Source of the DNA: Podocnemis expansa
Taxonomy: Eukaryota > Chordata > Testudines > Podocnemididae
Length of the DNA: 64,000 nt
Assembly: GCA_007922195.1 (NCBI GenBank)
Contig: ML681981.1
Span: 10,567,503-10,631,502 of the forward strand
Reading direction: 5' to 3'
Of this stretch, positions 23,987 through 35,285 are shown in pieces. Every line of letters starts with the position of its first letter. Position 1 is the first letter of the stretch. The position numbers and the translations under genes are program-made. The notes beneath the pieces are model-generated. The model worked only from the letters and a program-made list of their open reading frames with translations. It ran no database searches and was not told the DNA's origin.

Positions 23987-24371
23987 TAGAATTGGTTGGA
24001 AATTTTCAGAAGTTTTTTTGTCAGAAAATGCTGACTCGTTGACAGTGAAACATCTTTTCTTGACAACATTTTATTCAAAAAGAAAATTGAGAATATGCTT
24101 CAATAAGGTCAAAATGTTCTGTTTCAGCTTTTTTTTTTAAAATGGAATGTTTTGATTTTCTGTTTTGAAATGAATTTTGGTCTCAATTCTTTCTTATTTG
24201 ATAGTCTATAATACAAATCAAAATCAGAATGATTTGACTGACCCAAATGAATTCTTTTGTTCCCTGAACTTAGTTTTGCAGGAAATTCAGGTTTATCTGC
24301 AGAACAGAAAAATCTTTGAAACTGAAGATTTTCCCATGAAACAGAAAATCCAGTTCCCACTCAGCTCTAGC
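23987..24371. repeat. T/A-rich MITE-like repeat
   Basis: The left end TAGAATTGGTTGGAAATTTTC and the right end (opposite strand TAGAGCTGAGTGGGAACTGG) are weakly inverted. The interior is a T-rich series of TTTTGAAATGAAT, AAAATGTTCTG and CAGAAAAT words. I associate this with a low-complexity non-autonomous DNA element common in turtles. The overlapping open frames at 24124-24360 (minus) and 24177-24389 (plus) are products of its composition. Confidence 0.45.
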
Positions 24372-24887
24372 CAGAAGGTGACAAAATAGTAATGTCAGGA
24401 TGACATGAGTGTCAGAAGTAGGTGGAATTAGATGAATACCACATCGCTTGACCCCCAGCCCAAAAGATAGGCCACATCAATGTTTTAAGAACTTATCTAC
24501 ATCATTTGAGAGTTGTGCTGGAAAACTAGTGGCATATGGTGACCCAATGGTTTAAAAATTCCCTTTTGTGTCTTTTCAATATATATATAGATTTAGACAA
24601 TTGATTTTCTTTTGAAGTCTCTCATTCTCTCTCCTTTTGTTATGTGGCTCTTTGTATTGGTTCCGACAGTGACTCAATGATGTTATTTCTAGGCTGTCAT
24701 ATTATGATTGCACAATAAGACACAGTACAGTACTGCCAATATCTAGCAGTCTTTAATTTTTACATTGCACAATTAGTCTGAAATCTTCATTCATGATTTA
24801 CTCCAAAAACCTTTCTTCTGTCATGAGACAGTTACTAAAATCCTCTTACAAAATAGCATTGAACCAGAAGGCTGCCAGCCCACCCAG
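24372..24887. other. AT-rich unassigned DNA
   Basis: No gene. Short TA run near 24581-24589. Confidence 0.55.
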
Positions 24888-25018
24888 TATGTCGACATAG
24901 CAAAGAAAAACCTGCAGCTGACCCATGCCAGCCAGTTCAGGCCCCAAGGACTCACGATGCAAAAGCTGTTTCACTGCTGTGTAGACTTCCAGGCTTGTGC
25001 TGAAGCTGACATGGCGTA
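24888..25018. repeat. Partial Harbinger-type MITE
   Basis: It begins AGTATGTCGACATAGCAAAG and holds CTGACCCATGCCAGC, AAGCTGTTTCACTGCTGTGTAG and ACTTCCAGGCTTGTGCTGAAG. The same words occur in the fuller element at 33638-33908 (CTGTTTCATTGCTGTGTAG, CTGGGCTTGCACTGCAGC). Only about half of the element is present. Confidence 0.6.
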
Positions 25019-25324
25019 TCTAACTTCACATTCAAAAGAACAGCTGTTGAAACATTCAAATTATAAAGCAAACTGACTAACAATTAGTATTAAGCATACT
25101 CTAGTTTGTAAATAAATGTATTGTATGAAATATAAAGTACCTACTTGACAAAATATATGACAAGAAAGGGTCACCTTCAAAATCATGTAATTACCTCTGT
25201 AAAAGTGTTGCGAATTCTGAATTAGCAGAACTTTAGCAAGAACCTCTTCTACAGAAGCACAAAACAAAATGAGATGACTGCAAGTTTTGTAATAGATCTA
25301 CTGATGCAGGAAAGTTCCAAAGGA
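25019..25324. other. Unassigned DNA
   Basis: No gene; AT-rich. Confidence 0.5.
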
Positions 25325-25500
25325 GCAAATTGTCAGATGCTTTGAAGATGGGGAAACCTGCATCTTTTGAAGATGGGGAAACCTGCAAGTTTCCCCATCT
25401 TCAAAGCATCTGACAAAGGTTTTTCACCCATGAAAGCTCATGCAAGAGATAAATCTGTTAGCCTTTCAAAGTGTCACCGGACTCCTTGTTTGTTCTGATG
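25325..25500 (-). mobile_element. Penelope-like foldback fragment with rearranged core
   Basis: The right part (CCCATGAAAGCTCATGCAAG, ATAAATCTGTTAGCC, GGACTCCTTGTTTGTTCTG) is the inverted head of the Penelope-like family. The left part is a palindrome: 25331-25362 pairs with 25384-25415 around GTCAGATGCTTTGAAGATGG, and a 21-bp unit (TTGAAGATGGGGAAACCTGC plus one base) is tandemly duplicated at 25342 and 25367. No coding capacity. Confidence 0.62.
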
Positions 25501-26929
25501 TAGGGAAGTGACATAGAGCCTGATGCATAGCCCACTCATGCCCATGGAAATCTCTCTACCAATGTTCTGATCTAAAATCCATGGACAACAAGAGGCCATG
25601 CAAAATTGTTCCAACTCATTCCCTGTATACTCCTCCAAATGTATATAAAGTTTATTTGCGTTGCAGATGTGTTACAAAATGAGACAGTTTGCTGAAGTGA
25701 TTTTTTGAATATAACATTTACATTCCTTAAGGAAACATGGGCCAGTACAAAAATTTGCATTTAAATAATGTAAAATCTCAGATTTCATATGGGTTTGAAG
25801 TGAATATTAATATTTTGAGGTCTGTTGAATGTAAAAGTCAAAGTGAAACTTCAGACTTATGAACCTATCCCATATGAAAAAAAAATTAAGGAAAAAAATT
25901 TGCACCTTCTCCAAGAGAAATGAATTAATTTTGTTCTCCTCTAGTAATAGCCAATCTCCATCTTTGCATCCTACCCACAGAATTCATAAATTATGTATAG
26001 AAATGGTTACATTTATAGGGAACTAGAATTAAAAATCAACTTTAAAAGGAACATAAAAATACAGTCTAGTGGTAGGGAGCAGGTTACAGTGATTTCACTG
26101 GACATCTAGTGGGCACCCTTGAGCAATGCTGCTGGTTTGAAAGAGACTGAAAGTGTCAAATATATTAACTGTCTTTGAAATATGGAATTTGATCAGACCT
26201 AATAGGATCTTTCAAGCCAGTGGGACAGTTCAAAGAAGCTCAGCATAAATTATATTTGTTTCTTTGCAACTCAACAAGGATGGTATCATCCTGGAGAAAT
26301 TCCTGTAGTCTGGTTTTGCTAGCTTTTTTTAAGAGACAGTTATCCTTGTCCCCAGACATATGATATCTCCAAAGGAGGATTTGTTTTACATGTGTTCATA
26401 TGAAAACTGACTCTTTTAGATCAAAAATTTTAAGAGGGATTTTGGATTCAGGGTTTAGACAGGGACTTGGGTATGACATGCTGCTACTGCTAAATATCAG
26501 TTCAACACTCCACTAAGCAAGGTTTTAACTATGAAAGATGAACATTCTGTTAATGAATTCCCTGGTTTTTAGTTTTTACAGAATGAAGATTTATTTATGT
26601 AGACTTTTATTGTATTTCTTTCAAACTCTAGATCATTACACAGATTTAAAATGGAATAATATTTTACAGATCATAAACAAGCCTTTAAACAAAGTGAAAG
26701 AAAAACCTTCCCAATGTCAGTCATCATCAGCCTCAATCAACCCCTTAAAATCCTCTTCACAGGAGAAGTCTGCAAAACCAAGCGAGTTTTGCACAGTATG
26801 CAAAACATCAATCCAGAGTTGCTGACTTCTCACTGAAAATGCCCTCCCATCATCCACCTGTTACTGATCCTCTTCAGATGGTCACTATTGCCATGTTATC
26901 ATGTGAGGCAGTCTTGGGTTACATATAAG
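25501..26929. other. AT-rich unassigned DNA
   Basis: No supported gene. The plus-strand open frame at 26538-26825 is serine- and lysine-rich at its end, with no known domain. An isolated pyrimidine tract with AG at about 26610-26632 precedes part of it, but there is no partner exon or conserved protein match I can see. Confidence 0.5.
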
Positions 26930-27545
26930 GGCTCTAAACCATTTGGGGATTTATAGGACAAACCAACACCTGGAATTTCACCAGGAAATTAACAGGCAGA
27001 TGGTGCTGTTTATAGAAGACAGGTAATATGTGCTCCTGGCAGGAAAGGCCATCTAAACAAGCTGCTGCATTCTGCACTTTCTGAATGGTGTCAGTATACA
27101 GCTGCACATAACAGTGCAATAATCTAATCTAGAGATGGCAAAACTATGGATAACTATAGTGAGAGCTGCCTCTGAAAGAAAAGGACATGTCCTGCATGCG
27201 GAGTACAGATGATAAGAAGCACTCTTTACTGGATACTAGCAATAGTTGGAGATCTAATAGGAGTATTGGAAGGTAATATCAGGCATCAGTCTGACATGCT
27301 GATGTGTCTTCCACCATTTCCTCTGTCTCTTTCCTTCACCCAGTTAGTATGATCTGTGTTTTATCTGGGCTGAACGTCAAGCATCTAGTTGTCTGGAGAA
27401 GTTGTTCCTCTTCTGCAGCTCTCTGCTGAGACAAGATGAGTATATGAAACTAGGCGTCATCAGCACACTGTAGCCATTGTGACCCCAGACAGAGACGAAG
27501 CCAAACCAAAATCCTGAACCACTTCAAAATCTGAACCCATGTTGG
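26930..27545 (-). mobile_element. L2-like LINE reverse-transcriptase remnant, antisense
   Basis: On the minus strand, TIQKVQNAAACLDGL is followed by HILPVFYKQHHLPVNFLVKF (26934-27119). This matches the region after the catalytic domain in L2-clade LINEs (lqlvqNAAArvl ... iTPvLrxLHWLPi..R..FKvL). Further upstream on the same strand, near 27440-27465, C-A-D-D-A lies at the place of the YADDTQLY catalytic box, followed by a stop. Many stops and frame changes; dead copy. It abuts a CR1 3' end. Confidence 0.7.
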
Positions 27546-27576
27546 CATCCAAGTGTTGCAGAAAATACCTATCTTG

Positions 27577-27986
27577 AATCATAGAATCATAGAAACTGGA
27601 AGGGGCTGTGAGAAGTCAAGTCCAGTCCAGTCCCCTGGACTCATAGCAGGACAAAGTACCCTCTTCACTATCCCTGACAGATGCTTGTCTAATCTGCTCT
27701 TAAAAACTTCTGATGATGGAGATTCCACGACCTGCCTAGGTAACTTATTCCACTGGTTAATCACCCTGAGAGTGCAATTTTTTTTCCTAATATCCAACCT
27801 AAAACTCCTTTGCTATAATTTAAGTCCATTGCTCCTTATCCTATCATTGGCAGTTAAGGAGAACAATTTTTCTTCCTCTTCCTCATGACAATTTCTTAGG
27901 TACCTGAAAAATGTTATCATGTCCCCTCTCAGTCTCCTCTTTTCCAGACTAAACAAACCCAGCTCTTTCAATCTTCTCTCATAAGG
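27577..27986 (-). mobile_element. CR1 LINE 3' end, antisense
   Basis: It starts with AATCATAGAATCATAGAA, the reverse complement of the ATTCTATG repeats that terminate CR1. Then come ACTGGAAGGGGCTGTGAG, GTCCCCTGGACTCATAGCAGG, GATGGAGATTCCACGACC, CACTGGTTAATCACCCTGAG, TGTCCCCTCTCAGTCTCC and CTAAACAAACCCAGCTCTTT in CR1 antisense order. The minus-strand open frame at 27579-27797 corresponds to the last residues of ORF2 (VINQWNKLP, then SRLDKHL) and lacks everything upstream. Confidence 0.9.
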
Positions 27987-29589
27987 TGAACTGAAACTTC
28001 AGAAACAAACACCAAAACACACTGGTAAATTTAATATCTGGATCCAGAGCCTTTTTTAAAATATAACTTAAGCTTATATTTTCTACAAAAATGACATTAT
28101 AGTGCAACCAGCATTCAATGCTACAGTAATGGGACCATCAGAATTCCCACTGTGGAGTGATAATTTCAAGGAATTTGTAACTCAGCTCTTAACATTTTCT
28201 CCAGAATGAAGCCTAGCATATGGTTCAGCATTAGAATGGATGTTTTCAGAAATGCATTAACAATATACATGCTAAAGTTTTATTTTTAAAACCCAACTCT
28301 AAGCTCCTAGCAGTTGTGTCCTTTAAACAGTTTTGTGTTATAAAATTAAATGGTACAAAACCCAGTAATCTATAATGTAGACTTGGCAGCTTTGGTATTT
28401 AGGGAAAATGTAAATAGCTGAAATGGTGAATATAAGAAGGGTTACCTTGTGTGTGCAGTAACTACTTTTCATAAAGATTTTTACTGCATATTTCATGTGA
28501 TGGATCTATATTTCAGAAAAACTCATTATAGATCCATAATCCACAAATATGTCTGAGAGTTAAAATGAATTAACAGCATATTGTATTTCATTATGGGGCC
28601 GCTGGGGTGATTGCAGGATATGTGCTCTAAATACATACTTGAAATAGTATACAAACAGCCAATTTTGCATTCAAAACATTCAGTTTGAACCATTGTTAGT
28701 ATGCAGATATAGTAAAGAGCCACCATAATGTATGTTGGTATGACCTGCATATTGAAAATAAATAACAGAATCTATTGAGTTTTCAGGAGATTATTTGATT
28801 CTTTATGTATACAACATTTAGTTAATGTTTTTGCAGTCTTTCCCATGAAACCCCCAAGAAAACAGACATGGATGCATACTGGGATCTGAATTTGAACAGT
28901 TTTTAACTTTCAAGTGAATGAAGGGAGAGTTTAAAAATTTAGGCCTATGCCTAAAGCTCATTATTAGACTCTCTCTCTATGAGGGGCTAAACCTGACTAA
29001 TTGGAACATTCCTAAATTTGATTGTCTTGGACATCTGGAACAACAAGAGAGACATGCATTTTTCTTTCTATAATCAATTTTTTTTAATTGAAGACACTAC
29101 ATGTATTTTGAGGTGCTGGGTCCAATGGATAGTAAGGATAAATGGCTCTTTCAGCACACAACTAACCTTTTCACTTCATTTTAGCTAGCTGTACCTCCTA
29201 TACAAGATTCCTCATCACCATATGATGCACCATGTGCAGGTGCCATAACTATCACCAGACATCTGCTAGTTTTAATTATTTTGTACTTTTCCTTTCTGCT
29301 GTTGGCTCCACCATTATTTATCTAATAATTATTTATTCATAATAAATTAACATAATAAATTATGCCAATTTCTAGGTAAAAATGCTTCTCATTGGAAGCA
29401 CCAATGGGACCACAAGTAGAATTTTAGAAAATAACGAGTAACTGGAAGTAGAGAGTTACAACACAAAAATGTAAATGCAGCCAAGAAGATAGGAATGAGA
29501 GAGAGCACCTTTAGCATAAATAATATATAAACTTAAACTGCTTATTGATTTAAAAATTGCCTATAAATACATAAAATGAATCACTAATT
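27987..29589. other. AT-rich unassigned DNA
   Basis: No gene or element recognised. The minus-strand open frame at 28526-28750 has no domain. Confidence 0.55.
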
Positions 29590-29690
29590 TTAGCCACAAT
29601 CCTACAAGGCTCATGCATGTACTCACGTTTAGGGTTTTAACATTCACATTATCTTCAGTAGCACTATTCATATGCTCAGGGCTATATTCA
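29590..29690 (+). repeat. Ancient dispersed amniote repeat
   Basis: TAGCCACAATCCTACAAGGC, CATGCATGTACTCACGTTTAG and AGTAGCACTATTCATATGC resemble the old repeat (aatcctgcaaagacttatgcatgtgcttaac ... gagtagtcccattgac). An inverted trace follows the GC-rich patch at 30265-30315 (TGTGCTTAAAATTAAG ... AATCTTTGCAGGAGCAGGAT), so the GC-rich unit 29690-30260 may have inserted between, or beside, two copies. Confidence 0.4.
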
Positions 29691-30260
29691 GGAGCCTAGA
29701 GCCCCAGGCTGCCCACTTTCATGGACCCCACCTGGTGCCAGCACCACTGTCCCCCCCAGCTGGCAGTGGCCAGTCTGGGGATAGGGCGCGCGTAGTCACA
29801 CCAGTGCTGGGGCCACATTGCAGACATCAGCAATTCAATGTAGGCAGTGTTTGGTGCTGGGGAGTAGAGCAGTCAGCACAGGGCCAGAGGCCACAGTCCA
29901 CAGCACTCCTGCTCCACACTCAGGCTGGTGGCTCTGCCTCAGCACTGGGCCAGCAGATCCAGAACCTGCAGGAGCAGATCGGCAAGCTGGGGACAGGGGA
30001 ATTCAGCATATGACAGCAGCACTTCAGGAGCTGGGATGGGATGGGCTGGTACATGGTGGTGGCCTCCAGCAGTGGCCCTCTGAGGCCAGGAGCGCTGTCG
30101 GGCCGCCACACAAGCCACCAGAGAAGACCTGCCGGGCCAGCCTGAGCCACAGGGGCCCGGCTGATGCTGTGCAAGCCTGAGTGGGGCCAGATTTTGGAAG
30201 GGCGGTGGAGTGGACCCTTTAGCCTGAGACTGCAGCTCCTGAAACCTCTACCTTAATCCA
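29690..30260. repeat. GC-rich patch, probable interior of a dispersed repeat
   Basis: This is sharply GC-rich against AT-rich flanks, with CAGCACTG, CCAGCTGG and CAGGGGCC words. Overlapping open frames occur on both strands (29672-30013 and 29818-30180 plus, 29920-30174 minus). The first contains ALGQQIQNLQEQIGKLGTG (about 29938-29994), which has coiled-coil-like heptad spacing but no family I recognise. No terminal repeats or start context support a gene. Confidence 0.4.
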
Positions 30261-31260
30261 CCCCTGTATGTGCTTAAAATTAAGAACATGTGTAAATCTT
30301 TGCAGGAGCAGGATATAACCAAACTAAACCATCTTTGGTTGTCCTCCTAAAACATTTAGCAAAGCTGTACCTCTAAAATTAATGTTGACACCACCCATTG
30401 ACCAATATCTGCTTTTTTGTATTCACACTTGACTTACTATATTCCCAGTTTACCTTCCTTCAGTTGTTAAATTATGGATAAAGATATTTTCATCTGTGTT
30501 TAATACAATCTCTCAAAATGAAAAGAATATATTTTCTGTGATAAAGGTGACAAATAGAAGTCTCATTTATATTGATAGGCTTTTCCTAGATTGTATAGCG
30601 GTAAAATGCGAATGTCTTTAATATGTTTCTTCTAGTCCTACTTTTTGTTTCTGGCTGTTTGAAATCTGTATGACTGACAGATCAAATAAACAATCACCAG
30701 CAAAGAAAGGAAGAGCAATTGTGCCTGTTTTGGAGATTAATTTTCTCATTCTTGGCTATGCCAATAAAAGAAAAGGCAGAAATTTCTTACAATTTAAAAG
30801 TGGAAGGAGGACAAAGGAGATAACAGATCAATAACAAAATTCAGTAACATTAAGTAGAGGATAACATTAGACCTTTGAATGCTTAAAGACATCAGAAGAA
30901 AACATTTCTAGGTATTGTATAAAAAAAGCTGTAGATGGTAAAGAAAAAAAGAAAGATAATGGAATATTATTAAACTGGAGATCTCTTAAAATAAATACAT
31001 ATTCCATATAGCAAAAAGAAAGGGGAACTAGAAAAAAAAATCTCATCAGCAAATAAGTTTTCTTTAAAAGCTGGAGAGAAATGTGTAAAAGAGGGGGGCT
31101 AGGTTGAGCTTATTTAAAAGAAAACCCTATTTTAAAAGGGTCGAGCACTCAAATAGTAGGAAATGCCAGAATTACATGATGACATACTATTTGGAAAATC
31201 AGTGGGACTTGTGTTCATAAATTGCTCAGCTGCTTTCGATAAATATAAATTAAATGTTTA
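30261..31260. other. AT-rich unassigned DNA
   Basis: No gene. The minus-strand open frame at 30867-31052 is rich in Phe and Leu because of A-rich plus-strand sequence. Confidence 0.55.
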
Positions 31261-31680
31261 TCAGGAATCTTCACTGCCGCTGGATACTTAGGCTGATAAG
31301 GCCATGAATAATACACTTGTCTGCCTACGGCTAGATAGAAGAGCGCCCTTTGCTCTTGGAGTTGGACTCACATTCTTACTGATCCACACATTCTTACTTT
31401 CCAAGACTTGATTACTGCGGCTAGGAATGAAACTGCTGACCTTAACAAAGCTATAATGGGTTCAGAACCCAGTAATTCAGCAGCATAGGACAACAAGAGC
31501 ACATCACCTGTAATCTCTGCTCTCTTCACTGGCTCCTCATGGAATACGAGGTCAAGTTCAAGGTTTCATTGCTCATCTTCCAAGTCCTATCTATGTTTGG
31601 CCCAAGTTACCTGAGGGACCACTTCACACTGAGTGGAAATCCCTCTGCCCCAGACAGAATGGTGGGAACCTACAGCTGAG
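31261..31680 (+). mobile_element. L2-like LINE remnant, sense
   Basis: Plus-strand reading near 31520-31630 gives WLLMEYEVKFKVSLLIFQVL followed by FGPSYLRDHF, matching the L2-clade signature LHWLPv..R..FKvLlL.yKaL.G.gPsYL. Just upstream, near 31400-31420, GACTTGATTACTGCGG corresponds to the (L)DYCN motif. Stops and frame changes prevent translation. It is probably the same LINE family as the antisense remnant at 26930-27545. Confidence 0.65.
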
Positions 31681-31810
31681 TGAGTACTCTGATCACTTAA
31701 ACACCAATTAATTCCTCTGAGGGTGAACCTGAAAGGGACTGATTAGTAGATTAGAGGTCAGGAGAGGACTGATGAGCAAATTGGCCCATTAACACACAAA
31801 GTAAGTATAG

Positions 31811-31835
31811 GAGAGAGAGAGAGAGAGAGAGAGAG
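31811..31835 (+). repeat. GA microsatellite
   Basis: Uninterrupted (GA)12 followed by GGCAGAGAGA. Simple sequence repeat within otherwise unassigned DNA. Confidence 0.95.
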
Positions 31836-32807
31836 GCAGAGAGATCATCTCCCTTTCCTTGGCAGAGAATTGAAAAGGAGAAATAAACTAAATATTTCTA
31901 GTGCATGGATGAGTAAGGTGGTGGGAAATTCAAATATAAACAAAGTGCACTGGAGTGTTTAATAAATAGAAGTCTCCAAGTCTATGTGACAGGGTAGAAG
32001 AGAGGAGCAGCATGTCGCCCTGCACACATCCACAACAGCTAAGTTCTACCGTCAACTTCAAGAACAAACTTCATGTTCAGGAGACTGCTTTCTCAGAAAC
32101 TGGCCTGCAAAGCTGGAAGCCACAGTCAAATGAAAGCAGCGGGACCATGAACATCAGTGCAGGCAGTCAAAAATGAAAAACCCACATCTTTATCACATAC
32201 TGTAATTACAAGACTGTTCTTCCTATGGCAAGCTGTAATATTGCATGGCATATTTAGATTGCATCAAGGCCCATGACATAAGTAACCAATTATAAATCAT
32301 GACAATGTCTCTTTGGTAGTCAGCAAATATTGTATGAGACCATTCATAGTAGAGTGGCCTGTTAACACCTCTGCAGCCATAGGACAAAAAGAGTAGGTTA
32401 CAGATTGCTGCAGTAAACCATAAATCCTATTTCTCTGTTCAGCCCATGAGGGGAGCAGTATTAATGGGCCAGTCTACTTTCAACAGTCCCTTACCATTAG
32501 TGCTAAAAACTTTTACTAAACAATCCCTTCCACTTTGCATTTTTCTGTGATGCTGCAAGTACCTTTCCCAGACCCAAAGAAGAGCTCTGTTCTATGTGGC
32601 TTTAAAGCATGTCTCCTCAGTAACAGAAGTTGGTCCCATAAAGGAGATTACCTCATCTACCTTGTGTCTCTTCCAGCATGGCTACAACTTCAGTGCATAT
32701 AACTCTTAATGGGACACATGTATAGAAGTTATGCATTTAAACCTAAATAAAGTTTGAACACACAATTGGTCTAAGGGGGGGGGGTGTCACAGAATGATTG
32801 TTGTTTT
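31836..32807. other. Unassigned DNA
   Basis: No gene. A G10 run lies at 32775-32784. Confidence 0.55.
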
Positions 32808-32819
32808 CACACACACGCG

Positions 32820-32859
<40 letters not shown>
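32808..32859 (+). repeat. CA microsatellite with CG/TG core
   Basis: Alternating purine-pyrimidine DNA of about 52 bp: CACACACACGCGTGCGCGCA followed by a long CA run. The strictly alternating tract with a CGCGTGCGCG core is of the kind that can adopt Z-DNA; that is inference from composition. Confidence 0.95.
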
Positions 32860-32860
<1 letters not shown>

Positions 32861-33637
32861 TTGTAAAGCTTCTTTTTCAACCTTCCTGAATCAAAAATTC
32901 TCCCTCAGCTTCCTTTAATGTAGGAAAACCACATGAAAAACAGGGGAATTTGTCTTTGTTTCAGAGGTCATTAGAGTGTTATTTCCGAGGATCCTCATAC
33001 AGCCTACAATTTGCTCCATGTATGCAAATACTTATGTGCCAGAGCAGAGCCCCAATGACCTCCAGTGAAGTTGTTCACAGGCACAAAGATCAGCCCACAC
33101 AGATCTCATTGCATGATCAAGACCTGATGACCCAACCCTGAAAGCATGTGTTACCAACTATGGGCCATCATTTCTGTACTGAAGCTGAAGGTGTGATCAC
33201 AGCACTTGCAGACTTTCCTGAACTAGCTCTAACCTAGCCAGCCTGAGTACCTGTAACGATAAAGCCACAGCTGCAGGCTGCAGCATGGCCTAGCCACCGG
33301 AGCACAAGCCTAGGGGTCCTGGGCATGCATTCAGGTGTCTGCCCCATGCTTCAGCCTGCTCTGCTGTGACTACACTATTATTGGTTGGTACCCAAACCTA
33401 ATCTCCCATTTTGAAATTACTTAGGTTCCTAAGAATATAATTTACATTCAGTTACTAATTATTAAGGCGTAGATTTTAAAAGTATTTAAGCATTGCCTGA
33501 GACTCTGAAGTCACTCAGGTTTTGCAGTTTGAATGCAGCAGTGCCTAAATACCTTTAAGAATCTTGGTCTAAGTGCCTATTGGGACAAGCTGCTGAATTA
33601 ATCACTCCATACGAAGCTACTAGCTACCAAGTGCCTA
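32860..33637. other. Unassigned DNA with an ancient-repeat trace
   Basis: About 33464-33570 (GGCGTAGATTTTAAAAGTATTTA ... AGTGCCTAAATACCTTTAAGAATCTTGG) resembles the old dispersed repeat (gattttcaaaggcatttaggcacctaa). No gene; the open frame at 32950-33141 has no domain. Confidence 0.45.
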
Positions 33638-33908
33638 AGCATCTGTCTACAAAGCAACTAGATAACCGTGGCTAGTCCTTGTCAGCTGACTCACGCTCAT
33701 AGGGCTGTTTCATTGCTGTGTAGACCTCTGGGCTTGCACTGCAGCATGAGCTCTGAGACACTTCCCCCTCACAGAGTCCTAGTGCAGAAGCTCTAGCCCA
33801 AGCCTGGAAGTCTACACAAAGAAACAGCTCCACAAGTCAAGATGTCATGAGTCCAAGTCAGCTGGCACTGACCATTTATAGGTGTCTAATTGTTGTGTAC
33901 AGATAGCC
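33638..33908. mobile_element. Harbinger-type MITE with long internal palindrome
   Basis: The left end GCATCTGTCTACAAAGCAAC and the right end (opposite strand GGCTATCTGTACACAACAAT) form diverged terminal repeats. Internally GGGCTGTTTCATTGCTGTGT with AGACCTCTGGGCTTG is mirrored by CAAGCCTGGAAGTCTACACA and AAGAAACAGCTC, and GTCAGCTGACTC by GAGTCCAAGTCAGCTGGC. The whole unit therefore folds back on itself. No open frame. Confidence 0.7.
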
Positions 33909-35285
33909 TCAGTCACTTTTGACTGGGGCTTAGGTGTCTAAGTCACTTAGGTGTTTTGAAAATTTTACTCCTTTTGAGGAAAGCACTTAATGGTATACTC
34001 AAGTCTCGCTTGATTTCAATGCATGTGGTTCCTAAACAGGAATAGTTTTGTGACTTGAGTCCTTAGTGCTGATTACCATGAGTAATACATTGACATCACA
34101 GCATTACACCTGGTACAGTCATATTAAGTGTGTGCAGGATCAGGCCTATATAGAGAGTCTATAAAACCTAAGGAAGCTTTTTGTTCCCTTAATAAATTGT
34201 GTATTTCCAATTTTCCTATAATCAAAGTTTAATCAAAATGATGGCATTAAAAATGATGTTTAAATAATAAAACCAGCTATTTTTTTTGTTAAAAAAGAGT
34301 GAAAGAAATTAGTACTTATTCTAGAGAAATAATCTAGTGAATTTCCATTTGTAGAAACAAAGTCATCATTCATTTGGATGACATAAAATATATATTTTTT
34401 AATTGTTACCTTTTAGAAAGCCAGAGATTAAAACTATAAAATAAATACATTGACATATACCTTCCCTGTCAGTTCTAGACAGGGCCTGTTTTTTTTATGA
34501 CTAAAGATAAAGTGCCAGTGTAATTACACTATAAAATGCAGAGAACTAACATGTTAGTCAACTAAAAATATGCAAAGGCTACAAGAGACAGAAAGTAAAT
34601 CCAATATTTACAGCACAATGGTTGGAATAACATTTAAAATGCCTGATTTCATTCACAGTTCACAATTGCAATTGTCAAGAAACATGAATAGAAATGCAGG
34701 AATCTTTTCTTTTATTAGTATGTGCAAAATCTTATGGAGAATTTTCAAACTAAAATCTTCACAGACCTATAAAAGCTACAGATCTGAAAAATTAACCAAC
34801 ATTAATTTATAAACCCTGTAAACAAACTTAACTCTGCAAACAGAGAACACAGTTATGCATACGTACATGACTCCTCCTTGAATCAAAATGCTGTTTCTTT
34901 TAATTGCAGTGCTGAAAAAAGGTTGTAATAAACCTAGTCTATCCTTCTAACTCTGCAATAGCAGCTTCAATCTTACTATGTTCTCAGCAACATATATACA
35001 TTGCAGCATAACAAATTTTTTTGAACCTGACTATTTCATATCCATCCCTACCTCAGAAAGATATATACACTTTTTTCATATTTTTAAGCCGCAGTGAACA
35101 ATATCCACCTGTTCTTGCTACCAGGTTGAGAGAGTCCCCTAGAGCCGGACACCCTATAACACTGCACATCTTGGGATTTGGGGGGGACCCATAAAAAGGA
35201 ATTAAATTGTCCTTTATACTTATAGAATAATATGTTCTGCATGAAAATAAAGATGCAAATATGAAGAAAGAAACTATAAACACAC
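33909..35285. other. AT-rich unassigned DNA
   Basis: About 33920-34145 again shows old-repeat words (GGCTTAGGTGTCTAAGTCAC, GTGTGCAGGATCAGGCC). The open frames 34570-34812 (plus) and 35053-35320 (minus) have no domain. No gene. Confidence 0.5.

Noticed and set aside
26538..26825. Possible host exon after a pyrimidine tract and AG
   Set aside because: Only an isolated acceptor-like signal; the protein has no recognisable family, and no partner exon is visible.
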